Shown: positions 17,959 through 28,198, counted from the stretch's first letter. The stretch: 64,000 nucleotides of DNA from Streptomyces sp. Je 1-332 (GCF_040730185.1 NZ_CP160402.1:6262001-6326000), one strand, 5' to 3'. Made by a program: numbers and translations. Notes: generated from the letters alone by a model not told the origin.

Positions 17959-18363
17959 ATGACATCAGGCAGACCGAAAGTACGTCTCGACCAGCAGGAA
18001 CGCGTGGCGATGATCACGCTCCACGGTGACGTGGACCTGCACGATCTCACCGAGGTCACCGGCGCCCTCACGCAGGCGCTGTCCGACATCACGACGGACG
18101 CCACCCTGATCGGCCTGTCGGAAGTGACCTTCGCCGACAGCACCTTCCTCAACCAGCTCCTCCAGACGTTCTCCGAGCACACCGCACAGGGCAGGCCGCT
18201 CGTCCTCACCGGACCCCTGCACTCGGCCGTGCAACGACTGCTGCAGATCACCGGCACCGACGCGATCCTGCCACTCGCCCCCACCGTGCAGGAGGGACTG
18301 CGGCAACTCCGAGCTGCCTCCCTTTCCACGGCAAGCGACCAGGGGCCCGAAGTCGGCATCTGA
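17959..18363 (+). CDS. STAS-domain anti-anti-sigma factor
   Basis: 134 residues from the ATG at 17959, AGGG 8 bp upstream; a GTG three codons earlier is the alternative. One STAS domain: VAMITLHGDVDLHDL, then LSEVTFADSTFLNQLL, where the Ser of ADS is the site normally phosphorylated by the RsbW-type kinase. Unphosphorylated protein would sequester the kinase at 16397 and free the sigma factor. It is separated from the sigma gene by repeats and a hairpin and probably has its own promoter. Confidence 0.88.
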   Translation: MTSGRPKVRLDQQERVAMITLHGDVDLHDLTEVTGALTQALSDITTDATLIGLSEVTFADSTFLNQLLQTFSEHTAQGRPLVLTGPLHSAVQRLLQITGTDAILPLAPTVQEGLRQLRAASLSTASDQGPEVGI

Positions 18364-18384
18364 CCGACGCCGGCCAGGCGCGGA

Positions 18385-18426
18385 AAGGGACGGTACGTGG
18401 ACCGGAAGGGACGGTACGTGGACCGG
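18385..18426. repeat. Perfect 21-bp tandem duplication carrying RBS and start codon
   Basis: The 21 bases at 18385-18405 are repeated exactly at 18406-18426. Each copy holds AAGGGA followed after 6 bp by a GTG (18397 and 18418). Because 21 is a multiple of three both GTGs are in frame with the downstream lyase-like gene, giving two equivalent initiation sites. Confidence 0.9.
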
Positions 18427-19623
18427 TCGGCGGCGGGATCCGGCTCGGGGGAGCCGGAGCAGCCCGAGCAGCAGGCGCTTTTCGAGTGGTCGGACGCCCC
18501 GTCGGCGCCGGGCACCCCGTCGGCGCCGGACGCCGCGCACGGGGCCGTCCGGGACAGCCTGCAGGCCCGGCGTCTGCTCGACGTGCGGGAGGTCTACGCG
18601 GAGCCCGCGGCTCTCGCGTCTCCGCGTGGGCAACAGATCATGGCCCGGCTGCCGGGCGTGAGCGTGACCGAGGTCGACAGCCACTGGCGCATCCCCTCCC
18701 TGCACGGCAACGACGGCAACATCGCCCGGTGGGTCCGCGTCAAGACCGGGACGCTCGTCCTCGGGGTCAAGCACACGCTCGCCACGCGCCCCAACGGCCG
18801 GTCGGCCGACTGGATCGCGCCGGGCCCCTCCAACGGGTGCGCGATGGCCTGCGCCTACTGCTACGTACCCCGCCGCAAGGGCTACGCCAACCCCATCACC
18901 CTGTTCACCAACATCGAGGCGATCGTCGCCCATGTCCGGCGCCACGTACGGGCCCAGGGGCGCAAGACAGAACCCAACCAATGCGATCCCCTGTCATGGG
19001 TCTACGACATCGGGGAGAACGGCGACTGCTCCGTCGACGCCCTGGTCTGCGACAACACCGCCGATCTGGTGGCCGCGTTCCGCGGCCTGCCGACGGCGAA
19101 GGCCTCCTTCGCCACCAAGTTCGTCAACCCCGATCTGCTCGCACTCGACCCGCAGGGGCGCACCCGGGTGCGGTTCTCCCTCATGCCTGCCGTCGATGCC
19201 CGACTGCTGGACATCCGCACCAGCCCGATCGCCGAGCGGATCGCCGCGGCCGCCGACTTCCTCGATGCCGGCTACGAGGTTCACTTCAACCTCTCACCGG
19301 TCGTGCTGCGTCCGGGATGGCAGCAGGACTGGGCCGATCTGTTCGACCATCTCGACGATGTCCTGCCCGCCCGTGTGAAGGAACAGGCAGCTGCCGAGAT
19401 CATCATGCTGACCCACAACCGGTCGCTGCATGAGGTCAATCTGGGCTGGCATCCTCGCGCGGAGGAAGTGCTGTGGCAGCCGGACGCCCAGGAGACCAAG
19501 CGCTCCCAGAACGGGGCCCTCAACGTGCGCTACGCCCAGGACGTCAAGCAGCACTCCCTGGTACGCCTCAAGCAGCTGCTGGCGGACCACGCGCCTTGGC
19601 TGCGCGTCAGGTACGCCTTCTGA
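18397..19623 (+). CDS. Spore photoproduct lyase family radical SAM protein
   Basis: 408 residues from the first of two duplicated GTG starts (18397); the second, at 18418, gives 401. The radical SAM motif CAMACAYC has cysteines 148, 152 and 155, in the context PSNGCAMACAYCYV typical of spore photoproduct lyase. The following RRKGYANPITLFTNIE, FATKFVNPDLL and FNLSPVVLRPGW agree with the family. B. subtilis SplB repairs the spore photoproduct in DNA. Actinobacterial relatives are common but their substrate is less certain; UV or stress DNA repair is the reasonable inference, consistent with the stress-gene surroundings. Confidence 0.85.
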   Translation: MDRKGRYVDRSAAGSGSGEPEQPEQQALFEWSDAPSAPGTPSAPDAAHGAVRDSLQARRLLDVREVYAEPAALASPRGQQIMARLPGVSVTEVDSHWRIPSLHGNDGNIARWVRVKTGTLVLGVKHTLATRPNGRSADWIAPGPSNGCAMACAYCYVPRRKGYANPITLFTNIEAIVAHVRRHVRAQGRKTEPNQCDPLSWVYDIGENGDCSVDALVCDNTADLVAAFRGLPTAKASFATKFVNPDLLALDPQGRTRVRFSLMPAVDARLLDIRTSPIAERIAAAADFLDAGYEVHFNLSPVVLRPGWQQDWADLFDHLDDVLPARVKEQAAAEIIMLTHNRSLHEVNLGWHPRAEEVLWQPDAQETKRSQNGALNVRYAQDVKQHSLVRLKQLLADHAPWLRVRYAF

Positions 19624-19768
19624 TCTTCTCCGGCGGGGTGCGCATGACCGGGGCGGAAGGGGGCACTCCACGGTGCGGCACATGCCCTGCAACTCGTGAA
19701 AGAAACGCGCCTTTTGTGTGTTTGTAGGCTGGGGTTAAGAGCACATGGCGGTCAGGAGGTTGATAACA

Positions 19769-19939
19769 ATGGTTCCCCTGATTCTGGTTCTTCTTCTGGC
19801 TCTTCTGCTCTTCGGTGCGGGCTTCGCACTCAAGGCGCTGTGGTGGATCGCCGTCATCGTGCTCGTGGTGTGGCTGCTCGGCTTCGTGATCCGGCCCGCC
19901 GCGAGTGGCGGCCGAAAGGGCCGCTGGTACCGATGGTGA
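19769..19939 (+). CDS. Small hydrophobic membrane protein
   Basis: 56 residues from the ATG at 19769, with AGGAGG 9 bp upstream; an upstream ATG at 19745 would include the ribosome binding site and is rejected. The protein is two hydrophobic helices (MVPLILVLLLALLLFGAGFALKALWW and IAVIVLVVWLLGFVI) and a basic GGRKGRWYRW tail. Short hydrophobic proteins of this form are widespread in Streptomyces near stress genes. Their function is unknown. Confidence 0.8.
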   Translation: MVPLILVLLLALLLFGAGFALKALWWIAVIVLVVWLLGFVIRPAASGGRKGRWYRW

Positions 19940-19971
19940 TCCGCGTCGCACGGCATATCGCATGACGCATC

Positions 19972-20003
19972 GCATGACCGCATGACCGCATGACCGCATG
20001 ACA
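19972..20003. repeat. 8-bp tandem repeats GCATGACC
   Basis: GCATGACC occurs at 19972, 19980 and 19988, with GCATGACA at 19996 and a separate GCATGACG at 19960. They follow the stop of the small hydrophobic protein by about 30 bp and the last unit runs into the terminator stem. Confidence 0.85.
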
Positions 20004-20050
20004 CGGGGCGGGCCCGGCCTTCAGAAGGCCGGGCCCGCCCCGTGTCATGC
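19996..20050. terminator. Perfect 26-bp stem terminator
   Basis: Bases 19996-20021 are exactly complementary in reverse to 20025-20050 with only CAG between them. This is an exceptionally long and GC-rich hairpin. It would stop transcription leaving the small hydrophobic protein gene and insulate the dps promoter. Confidence 0.85.
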
Positions 20051-20100
20051 CCGTCCACCCCCGCGGGGCTGCGGGGGTGCGATTTTCGTCCGCCCTCCCC

Positions 20101-20144
20101 GATTGCATACGAGGACCCTGATTGCGTACGAGGATCACGGGTAC
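20101..20144 (+). promoter_or_regulatory. SigB-type promoter of dps, with direct repeats
   Basis: GATT at 20120-20123, 15 bp, then GGGTAC at 20139-20144 fits GNNT-N14-16-GGGTAC, the same spacing as at the sigma gene. The -35 region is part of a 15-bp direct repeat (GATTGCRTACGAGGA at 20101 and 20120). Further down GGGCAAAACCC is repeated at 20152 and 20170. The repeats may be regulator sites. Confidence 0.65.
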
Positions 20145-20218
20145 TGGGAGGGGGCAAAACCCCGGTATCGGGCAAAACCCGGCACGGGGTGAAACCGCAC
20201 GAGACAGGAGTGACAGCC

Positions 20219-20779
20219 ATGGCTTCCGAGACCACCCCCCGCTACACCGTCCCGGGACTCACGGTGCAGGACGCCGGCTCGGTCATCGAAGTGCTGCAGC
20301 AGCGCCTGCACTCCCTCAACGACCTCCATCTCACGCTCAAGCACGTCCACTGGAACGTGGTCGGTCCGCACTTCATCGCCGTGCACGAAATGCTCGACCC
20401 GCAGGTCGACCGGGTGCGCGACATGGCCGACGACGTCGCCGAGCGCCTCGCCGCCCTGGGCGGTGTCGCCCACGGCACGCCCGGCGCGCTCGTCGCTGAG
20501 CGCTCCTGGCAGGACTACAGCGTGGGCCGCGCGGACGCGATAGCCCACCTCGGTGCGCTCGACCTCGTGTACACCGGCCTGGTCCAGGACCTGCGCCTCG
20601 CGATCAAGACCGTGGGGGACATCGACCCGGCCACCGAGGACCTGCTGATCGGGCAGCTGCGCGACCTGGAGCAGTTCCAGTGGTTCGTACGGGCGCACCT
20701 GGAAACCGCTGGCGGCACCCTCGCCACGGCCGACGCCAGCACCGAGAAGGAAGCCGCCGAGCAGTCCGTCGACCGGTGA
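20219..20779 (+). CDS. dps: Dps ferritin-like DNA-protection protein
   Basis: 186 residues from the ATG at 20219, GGAG 8 bp upstream. The Dps ferroxidase signature is complete: LKHVHWNVVGPHF with its His, then HEMLDPQVDRVRDMADDVAER with Asp/Glu ligands. Dps dodecamers oxidise ferrous iron with peroxide and shield DNA in stationary phase and osmotic stress. The C-terminus has an extra polar tail after the helical bundle (TADASTEKEAAEQS). A SigB-type promoter upstream and the adjoining PfpI gene on the same strand make a two-gene stress operon likely. Confidence 0.93.
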   Translation: MASETTPRYTVPGLTVQDAGSVIEVLQQRLHSLNDLHLTLKHVHWNVVGPHFIAVHEMLDPQVDRVRDMADDVAERLAALGGVAHGTPGALVAERSWQDYSVGRADAIAHLGALDLVYTGLVQDLRLAIKTVGDIDPATEDLLIGQLRDLEQFQWFVRAHLETAGGTLATADASTEKEAAEQSVDR

Positions 20780-20827
20780 CGGTCACGGTCGCCACGCGGT
20801 CCACGAACGAGAGAAAGGCACATCATC

Positions 20828-21415
20828 ATGTCCGACAAGCCGCTCGACGGTCGACGCGTGCTGGTACTCGTCTCCAACTACGGCGTTGAGCAGGACGAGT
20901 TGCTGGTGCCGACCCGTCGGTTGCAGGAGGACGGCGCGGACGTCACCATCGCGGCCGTGACCTCGGATCCGGTCCAGACCCTGGTGGGTGACCGGGATCC
21001 CGGCGAGGCGGTGAAGCCCACCACCACGCTCGAGGCGCTGGATCCCGGCGCGCACGAGCTCCTGCTGATCCCTGGCGGCACCATCAACGCCGACCAGCTC
21101 CGCCTGGAGTCCAAGGCCCTCGAGACGATCAGGGCGTTCGCGGAGTCGGGGCGTCCGATCGCCGCGATCTGCCACGGCCCCTGGGCCCTGGTGGAGGCCG
21201 ACGTCCTGCGCGGCAAGACCCTGACCTCCTACCCGTCGGTCCGTACCGACGCCCGCAACGCAGGGGCCAAGAGCTGGGTGGACGAGGCTGTCGTGAGCGA
21301 CAGTGCCAACGGCTACACCCTGATCACGTCACGGACGCCGAAGGACCTCGACGACTTCCTGGGCGCCGTCCGCCAGTCCCTGGCCGGCTCCGGCGAAAGG
21401 CCTGCCGACGGCTGA
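20828..21415 (+). CDS. DJ-1/PfpI family protein, YhbO/GSP18-like
   Basis: 195 residues. The nucleophile elbow AAICHGPW contains the reactive Cys, and an upstream Glu (GVEQDEL) and the His after Cys are in place; LLIPGGTINADQLR is the conserved glycine-rich strand. The family includes general stress proteins and glyoxalase/deglycase-like enzymes; peptidase activity is doubtful for most members. It starts 48 bp after dps and shares its strand, so it is probably expressed from the same SigB-type promoter. Confidence 0.88.
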   Translation: MSDKPLDGRRVLVLVSNYGVEQDELLVPTRRLQEDGADVTIAAVTSDPVQTLVGDRDPGEAVKPTTTLEALDPGAHELLLIPGGTINADQLRLESKALETIRAFAESGRPIAAICHGPWALVEADVLRGKTLTSYPSVRTDARNAGAKSWVDEAVVSDSANGYTLITSRTPKDLDDFLGAVRQSLAGSGERPADG

Positions 21416-21434
21416 GGAGTCGGACGAGCGTGGC

Positions 21435-21470
21435 CCGTGCCCGGCCGGAGGGGAGTCCGGCCGGGCACGG
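21435..21470. terminator. 15-bp stem-loop between convergent genes
   Basis: CCGTGCCCGGCCGGA at 21435-21449 pairs exactly with 21456-21470 around a 6-nt loop. It lies after the PfpI gene and before the end of the minus-strand beta-helix gene, so it may act in both directions. Confidence 0.75.
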
Positions 21471-21552
21471 GGTCTGAAGGAGATTTCAGGCAACGGGAGT
21501 TGAGCGCGAGACGGTCAGGAAGGGCGTCCGTCAGCGCCGTGCGCAGGTCGGT

Positions 21553-23367
21553 TCAGGGATACGAGACCACCGTGGACGGCACCGTGTCGGAGCCCGATGT
21601 GGGAGACCCGATTCCGTTGATGACGTGCGCGTACTGGCCCTTGCCGCCGAGCGAGACGACGAGCAGGTGGTGGAACTTCACGTCCGGCTTGTTCGGCGCG
21701 GCGAAGCCGTGTTCCTGCACGATGGTCGGGTCGACGTTGTAGAAGCAGTAGCTGCCGAGGCCCCAGCCCTCATGGGTGTTGACGGAGTCGGCGACCTTGT
21801 ACGCGGCGAAGCCCCGCAGGCTGCCGTTCTGGATGGCGGCCTGGTTGGGGGCGTCGTACGCCTTCTCGTTCTGGTAGAAGATCGTGCGACCGCGCTCGCC
21901 GTTCCACTGCACGTCGTACTTGTTGAAGTGCTCCACGAACAGGCCCGTGGCCAGGACGTCCGCGCCGTTGACGACCACGCCGTAGTCGGCCCGGTTGGTC
22001 TCCCAGCCGACGCCGTCACCGTGGTCGGCGCGCCAGACCCAGGTGTGGTCGACGATGGTGTGGCGGCTGTTGATCACCATGCTGGTGGTGGCCTTGCCCG
22101 CGCCCGCGCCGCCGATACGGACGAACACGTCCTGGACGGTGGTCGGGTTGCCGACGTGCGAGGCGCTCGCGCCCGCGGGACCGACCTCTACGAGTATCTG
22201 GGAGTTCTGCGGTCCCGCGTCGACCAGGAACCCGGCGAGCCGCACCCCGTCCACGTCGGCGGTCTTCACCGCGGTGACCCCGCCGTCCGGGATGAGGGTG
22301 GCGTAACCGATGCCGAGGACGACGGCGTTCGCCCGCTTGACCTCGATCGGCCGGTCGAGGTGGTAAATGCCGGGCGTGAGCAGGAGGTTGAGGCCCTGGT
22401 CGAGGGCGGCGTTGAGGGTGGCCGCGCTGTCGCCCGGCTTGGCGAGGTAGAAGGCGGAGAGGGAGAGGGACTGGCCCTGCGGGGTGCCGCTGCCCCAGCT
22501 CGTGCCGCGGGCGTTGGTGCGCAGGGCGGGCAGGAAGACCTTGTACTCCGCGCCGTCGAGGTAGATGAAGGGCTTCTCGCGGGAGTACGGGGTGTTGTTC
22601 AGGGTGGTGTACGGCGGGTTGGGGAAGGAGTCGCCGGGCGCTCCCTCCACCCCCGAGAACACCATGTTCCACACCGCGTTCAGCCAACCGCCGATCGAGC
22701 TGTCGCGGGTGTACCACTGCTGCTGGGAGTACGGCTGGACGGTGCCGTCGATGCGGCTGTCGGCGATGTAGCCGCCGCTGGCCCAGCCGTAACCGTTGGG
22801 GGCGAGGTTCAGGTCGCCGCGGATGTGCATGCGGCGGAACGGGGCGGCCTGGGAGACCGCCCAGCGGTTGGCGCCGCTGACCGGGGAGAGGGAGAGATTC
22901 TCCGCCGAGCGCCAGAAGTTCTGCGTCGCGTTTCCGTTGAACCAGCCCGCGTCGACGGTGACGTCGCCGTTGAAGTGCGTGTCGTCGGGGGAGAGGCCGA
23001 GGCCCATGATCGAGGTGTAGAAGCCGATCTGGGCGTTGAGGCCGCTGTAGTTGCCGGGCTTGAACAGCAGGGCGTAGCGGGCCGAGCCGAACTGCGCCGA
23101 CTCCTGCTGCTTGAAGATCTCGTCCAGTTTCGCCTGGATACCGCCGGTGGACGGGTCGAAGACGATGACGTTCGGGCCGAAATCGGGGGCGAGGGCGTTC
23201 GCCGCCTGTGGGCGTCGGGCGGCGGGGGCCTGAGCCGGGGGCGTGTCGGGAGCGGCGACCGCCTGCGAGGCGAGCAGGCCGGTGGCCGGGACGGCGAGGG
23301 CGGCGGCCAGGGCGGAGCGGCGGGAGAGGGTGGATCTCGGGGCGGGCGAAGGCTGGTGCTCGGACAT
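21553..23367 (-). CDS. Secreted right-handed beta-helix protein, GH55/pectate-lyase-like
   Basis: 604 residues, AAGGAC 7 bp before the ATG. The N-terminus has a twin-arginine signal (LSRRSALAAALAVPATGLLA) with a likely cut after AVAA, so it is exported folded. The mature part opens with NVIVFDPSTGGIQAKLDEIF and LLFKPGNY, the start of the pectate-lyase/GH55 beta-helix superfamily, and continues as repeated short strands with N- and D-rich turns. Similar Streptomyces proteins are often mislabelled adenylyl cyclase. A polysaccharide-acting enzyme is the best inference; catalytic residues cannot be assigned by eye. It faces a LacI regulator with an operator between, which suggests sugar-induced expression. 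Confidence 0.75.
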   Translation of the reverse strand: MSEHQPSPAPRSTLSRRSALAAALAVPATGLLASQAVAAPDTPPAQAPAARRPQAANALAPDFGPNVIVFDPSTGGIQAKLDEIFKQQESAQFGSARYALLFKPGNYSGLNAQIGFYTSIMGLGLSPDDTHFNGDVTVDAGWFNGNATQNFWRSAENLSLSPVSGANRWAVSQAAPFRRMHIRGDLNLAPNGYGWASGGYIADSRIDGTVQPYSQQQWYTRDSSIGGWLNAVWNMVFSGVEGAPGDSFPNPPYTTLNNTPYSREKPFIYLDGAEYKVFLPALRTNARGTSWGSGTPQGQSLSLSAFYLAKPGDSAATLNAALDQGLNLLLTPGIYHLDRPIEVKRANAVVLGIGYATLIPDGGVTAVKTADVDGVRLAGFLVDAGPQNSQILVEVGPAGASASHVGNPTTVQDVFVRIGGAGAGKATTSMVINSRHTIVDHTWVWRADHGDGVGWETNRADYGVVVNGADVLATGLFVEHFNKYDVQWNGERGRTIFYQNEKAYDAPNQAAIQNGSLRGFAAYKVADSVNTHEGWGLGSYCFYNVDPTIVQEHGFAAPNKPDVKFHHLLVVSLGGKGQYAHVINGIGSPTSGSDTVPSTVVSYP

Positions 23368-23487
23368 GGCAAGTCCTTCTGTCGGCTGGGCGGTTGGTGC
23401 GCTGCGTGCTCGTGGTGGGGGCGGTGCGGCTCCGGAGTGGTTGGGGCGGAGCGGGAGTCCCGTACCTGAGTTCAGTCGTCGTTACTT

Positions 23488-23500
23488 AGGTTCAGAACCT
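23488..23500. promoter_or_regulatory. 13-bp palindrome AGGTTCAGAACCT
   Basis: AGGTTC-A-GAACCT is a perfect inverted repeat about the central A, 15 bp from the LacI-type operator and in the same promoter region of the beta-helix gene. It could be a second regulator site or the start of a transcript stem. Confidence 0.4.
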
Positions 23501-23514
23501 GAACAGTGAGCTGG

Positions 23515-23530
23515 GAGAGAGCGCTCTCTC
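23515..23530. promoter_or_regulatory. LacI-family operator palindrome
   Basis: GAGAGAGCGCTCTCTC is a perfect 16-bp palindrome with the central AGCGCT typical of actinobacterial LacI operators such as the CebR site. It lies 148 bp upstream of the beta-helix gene and about 255 bp upstream of the LacI gene, which are divergent. Confidence 0.7.
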
Positions 23531-23798
23531 GCGTTGGATAGTTGTGTCTCGGACGAGGCGCGTCAAGGGGGTGCGCACGATGTCGCGCTGACTGGGTGGA
23601 GAGAAGTCAACTAGGTTCCGCTGTGGGAAAGTTGACGTCAAACGGGGGTACGTGGGTGAAATGTCCGCCCGGGTGGAGGTGCTGACACAACCGAGGCTGT
23701 GCGCACGGGAGTTGACGAGACGCCGGCCTCGGAGAACCGAGCGATCACCCAACCGGTCGCTGTCCGGTTGCTATAAAGACCCGGTGACTGCCGACGCC

Positions 23799-24836
23799 AT
23801 GCGCCCCGCCCGCCCCGTGACCCTGGAGGACGTGGCCCGGACGGCCGGGGTGTCGCGTGCCACCGTCTCCAGGGTCGTGAACGGCGCGCCCACCGTCGAC
23901 CCTGTGCTGCGCCGCAAGGTGGAGGAAGCGGTCGAGGCCACCGGTTACGTCCCCAATCAGGCCGCCCGCTCCCTGGTGACCCAGCGGACCGACTCCATGG
24001 CCCTGGTGGTGTCCGAGCGGGAGCGCCGGCCGATCGAGGCTCCCTTCGTGGGCCGGATGTTCACCGACCCGCACTTCGGGCGGGTGGTCGGCGGGCTCCT
24101 GGACGTGCTGCGCCCGGCAGGGGTCCAGATGGTCCTGATGCTGGTCGACGACGACACCTCGCGCCGGCAGCTGCTGTCGTATCTGCGCCAGGGTCACGTG
24201 GACGGCGCGGTGCTCGTCTCCTCGCACGCCTCCGATCCACTGCCGCGGCTGCTCGCGGAGACCGGCCTGCCCGCCGTGCTCGCGGGGCGCCCGGCGGAGA
24301 CGGTCCCGCTGCCGTACGTCGAGGTGGATCAGCGGGTGGGTGCGCGGATGGCCGTCGACCGCCTCGTCGCCGGTGGCCGTCGCAGGATCGCTACGATCGC
24401 CGGCCCGCAGGACATGCCGGCCGCCCAGGAGCGCCTCGAAGGTTTCCGCGAGGCGCTGGCCGCGCACGGGATCACCGAAGCTCCCTGGACCGAGGCGGAT
24501 TTCACCCGGGTGGGCGGGGCCGACGCGATGCGGCGCCTCTTGTCCCAACACCCGGACGTGGACGGCGTGTTCGTCGCATCGGACCTGATGGCGCAGGGCG
24601 CGCTGCAGACGCTGCTGCGGGCGGGCAGGGTGCTGCCACGGGACGTGGCGGTGGTCGGCTTCGACGACAGCGAGGCCGCCCGATCCTGCGAGCCCGCACT
24701 GACGACGGTCCGGCAGCCGGTGGAGGAAATGGCCGCCGAGATGGCCCGACTGCTGCTGGCCCGGATCAAGCAGCCGGGGGAGGCACCGCTGTCGATGGTG
24801 TTCCGTCCGGTGTTGGTCGAGCGGGCTTCGGGGTGA
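23799..24836 (+). CDS. LacI family transcriptional repressor
   Basis: 345 residues from the ATG at 23799; a GTG at 23784 (five codons earlier) is equally acceptable. The LacI headpiece is complete: VTLEDVARTAGVSRATVSRVVNG for the helix-turn-helix and AARSLVTQRTDSMALVV for the hinge. A periplasmic-binding-type sugar domain follows, with GVFVASDLMAQGAL and VAVVGFDDSEAARSCEPALTTVRQP near the end. It is divergent from the secreted beta-helix protein with a palindromic operator in the gap. It most likely represses that gene until a sugar derived from its substrate binds. Confidence 0.92.
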   Translation: MRPARPVTLEDVARTAGVSRATVSRVVNGAPTVDPVLRRKVEEAVEATGYVPNQAARSLVTQRTDSMALVVSERERRPIEAPFVGRMFTDPHFGRVVGGLLDVLRPAGVQMVLMLVDDDTSRRQLLSYLRQGHVDGAVLVSSHASDPLPRLLAETGLPAVLAGRPAETVPLPYVEVDQRVGARMAVDRLVAGGRRRIATIAGPQDMPAAQERLEGFREALAAHGITEAPWTEADFTRVGGADAMRRLLSQHPDVDGVFVASDLMAQGALQTLLRAGRVLPRDVAVVGFDDSEAARSCEPALTTVRQPVEEMAAEMARLLLARIKQPGEAPLSMVFRPVLVERASG

Positions 24837-24932
24837 GGGGTGGGGGAGTGGTCCCGGAAGCCCGGCGCTTGACGGCCCGCCTCCCCGATAAATTCGTTGC
24901 CGGGCGGGTTCGCGCGAGGCGATGATCCCCCC

Positions 24933-25877
24933 ATGGCTCCGACTCCTCCTGCGAACCCGAGTCCCCCCGAAGCCCCGTCTCCCCCCGACGGCCGTGCCGG
25001 GATTGACGTCGGGCTGGTGAAACGTCTGGTCGCCGCGCAGTTTCCGCAGTGGCGTGACCTGCCCGTCAGGCCCGTGGAGGTTGACGGTTGGGACAACCGG
25101 ACCTACCGCCTGGGCGAGACCCTGACCGCCCGGCTGCCCACCGCCGCCGGTTACGTTCCCGCGGTGGCCAAGGAGAACGAATGGCTGCCCCGGCTCGCGC
25201 CGTCCCTGCCGTTCGACGTTCCGCCGATCATGGGCGAGGGCGTCCCTGGCGAGGGGTATCCCTACCCGTGGTCCGTGCGTGGTTGGCTGGACGGCGAGAC
25301 GGCTGCTCGCGGACGCATCGACGACATGGAGCAGTTCGCCGTTTCCGTCGCCGACTTCATCCTCGCTCTTCAGGGCTGCGACACCACTGGAGGCCCGCTC
25401 GCGGGCGAGCACAGCTGGTACCGAGGGGCGTCCCCGGCGTACTACGACGAGGAGACCCGGCGGTGCCTCGCCGCACTCGACGGCCGTGTCGACACGGGCA
25501 GGGCGGCGGCCGTCTGGGAAGCCGCCCTCGACGCCGAGTGGCGCGGGGAGCCCGTGTGGTTCCACGGCGACATCGCTTCGGGCAACCTCCTTGTCGCCGA
25601 CGGCAAGTTGACCGCCGTCATCGACTTCGGCACATCGGGCGTCGGGGACCCGGCCTGCGATCTGGTGATCGCGTGGGGGATGTTCTCGGGCGACAGCCGG
25701 GAGACGTTCCGGCGCGCGGTCGGCCAGGACGAAGGCACCTGGGCGCGGGCCCGCGGCTGGCTGCTGTGGAAGTGCCTGCTGACCCTGACCGGGCACATCG
25801 ACACCGACCCGGAGCGGGCAGCCGTCGACCAGCGGCTCATCGCCCAGGTCCTGGCCGACCACGAGCGCTTCGGCTGA
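24933..25877 (+). CDS. Aminoglycoside phosphotransferase (APH) family protein
   Basis: 314 residues from the ATG at 24933; an upstream TTG 12 codons earlier is less likely. A proline-rich N-terminus precedes the kinase fold. WFHGDIASGNLL gives the catalytic Asp and Asn (HGDxxxxN) and AVIDFGTSGVGDPACDL the metal-binding Asp. RLPTAAGYVPAVAKENEWL holds the acidic helix residue. The family phosphorylates aminoglycosides, macrolides or other small molecules; the WDNRTYRLG start resembles the broad group often annotated as possible resistance or metabolite kinases. No resistance can be claimed from sequence alone. Confidence 0.82.
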   Translation: MAPTPPANPSPPEAPSPPDGRAGIDVGLVKRLVAAQFPQWRDLPVRPVEVDGWDNRTYRLGETLTARLPTAAGYVPAVAKENEWLPRLAPSLPFDVPPIMGEGVPGEGYPYPWSVRGWLDGETAARGRIDDMEQFAVSVADFILALQGCDTTGGPLAGEHSWYRGASPAYYDEETRRCLAALDGRVDTGRAAAVWEAALDAEWRGEPVWFHGDIASGNLLVADGKLTAVIDFGTSGVGDPACDLVIAWGMFSGDSRETFRRAVGQDEGTWARARGWLLWKCLLTLTGHIDTDPERAAVDQRLIAQVLADHERFG

Positions 25878-25955
25878 GGCGGAGTTGAGCGGGGCGAGGT
25901 CCGGCGGGGCGGAGTTGGGCGGGGCGAGGCCCGGCGGGGCGGAGTCCGGCGGGGG
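25878..25955. repeat. 30-bp tandem repeats, 2.6 copies, immediately after a stop codon
   Basis: Units 25878-25907, 25908-25937 and a partial 25938-25955 start GGCGGAGTTGRGCGGGGCGA and differ at very few positions. They begin on the base after the TGA of the phosphotransferase-like gene and end just before the stop of the convergent modBC gene. Confidence 0.85.
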
Positions 25956-25960
25956 AAGCC

Positions 25961-27985
<2,025 letters not shown>

Positions 27986-28098
27986 CGTGGTCCCTGGGGT
28001 GCGCGCGGGATGGTTCGCGAGGTGAGGGGGCGTACGGGGCGTTCCGGGGGACGGCCCGGAGCACCCCGACCGGGGAGGCGGTCGGCCCCCTCACCTCG

Positions 28099-28198
28099 GC
28101 ATGCGGGCCACGGCTTCTCGCAGCCCGCGGGCATGCGGGCCACGACTCTGCGAAGCCGGCCCGCGGGGCATGCGGGCTACGGCTTCTCGAAGCCCGCG
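28099..28198. repeat. Three degenerate copies of the modA 3' end
   Basis: Copies at 28099-28130, 28131-28167 and 28168-28198 each begin GCATGCGGGC and contain GGCTTCTC-GAAGCC-like inverted arms. The third copy is the true end of modA, encoding GFEKP and the stop; the other two lie just downstream. Each folds into a hairpin, so this is a tandemly repeated terminator. Confidence 0.8.

Noticed and set aside
21625..23469. A 614-codon plus-strand frame opposite the beta-helix gene
   Set aside because: Rich in V, G, E, R and D without motifs; the opposite strand has a Tat signal and family sequence.
28099..28198. Possible CRISPR array because of three ~33-bp repeats
   Set aside because: There are no spacers between copies and no cas genes; the repeats are copies of the modA 3' end.
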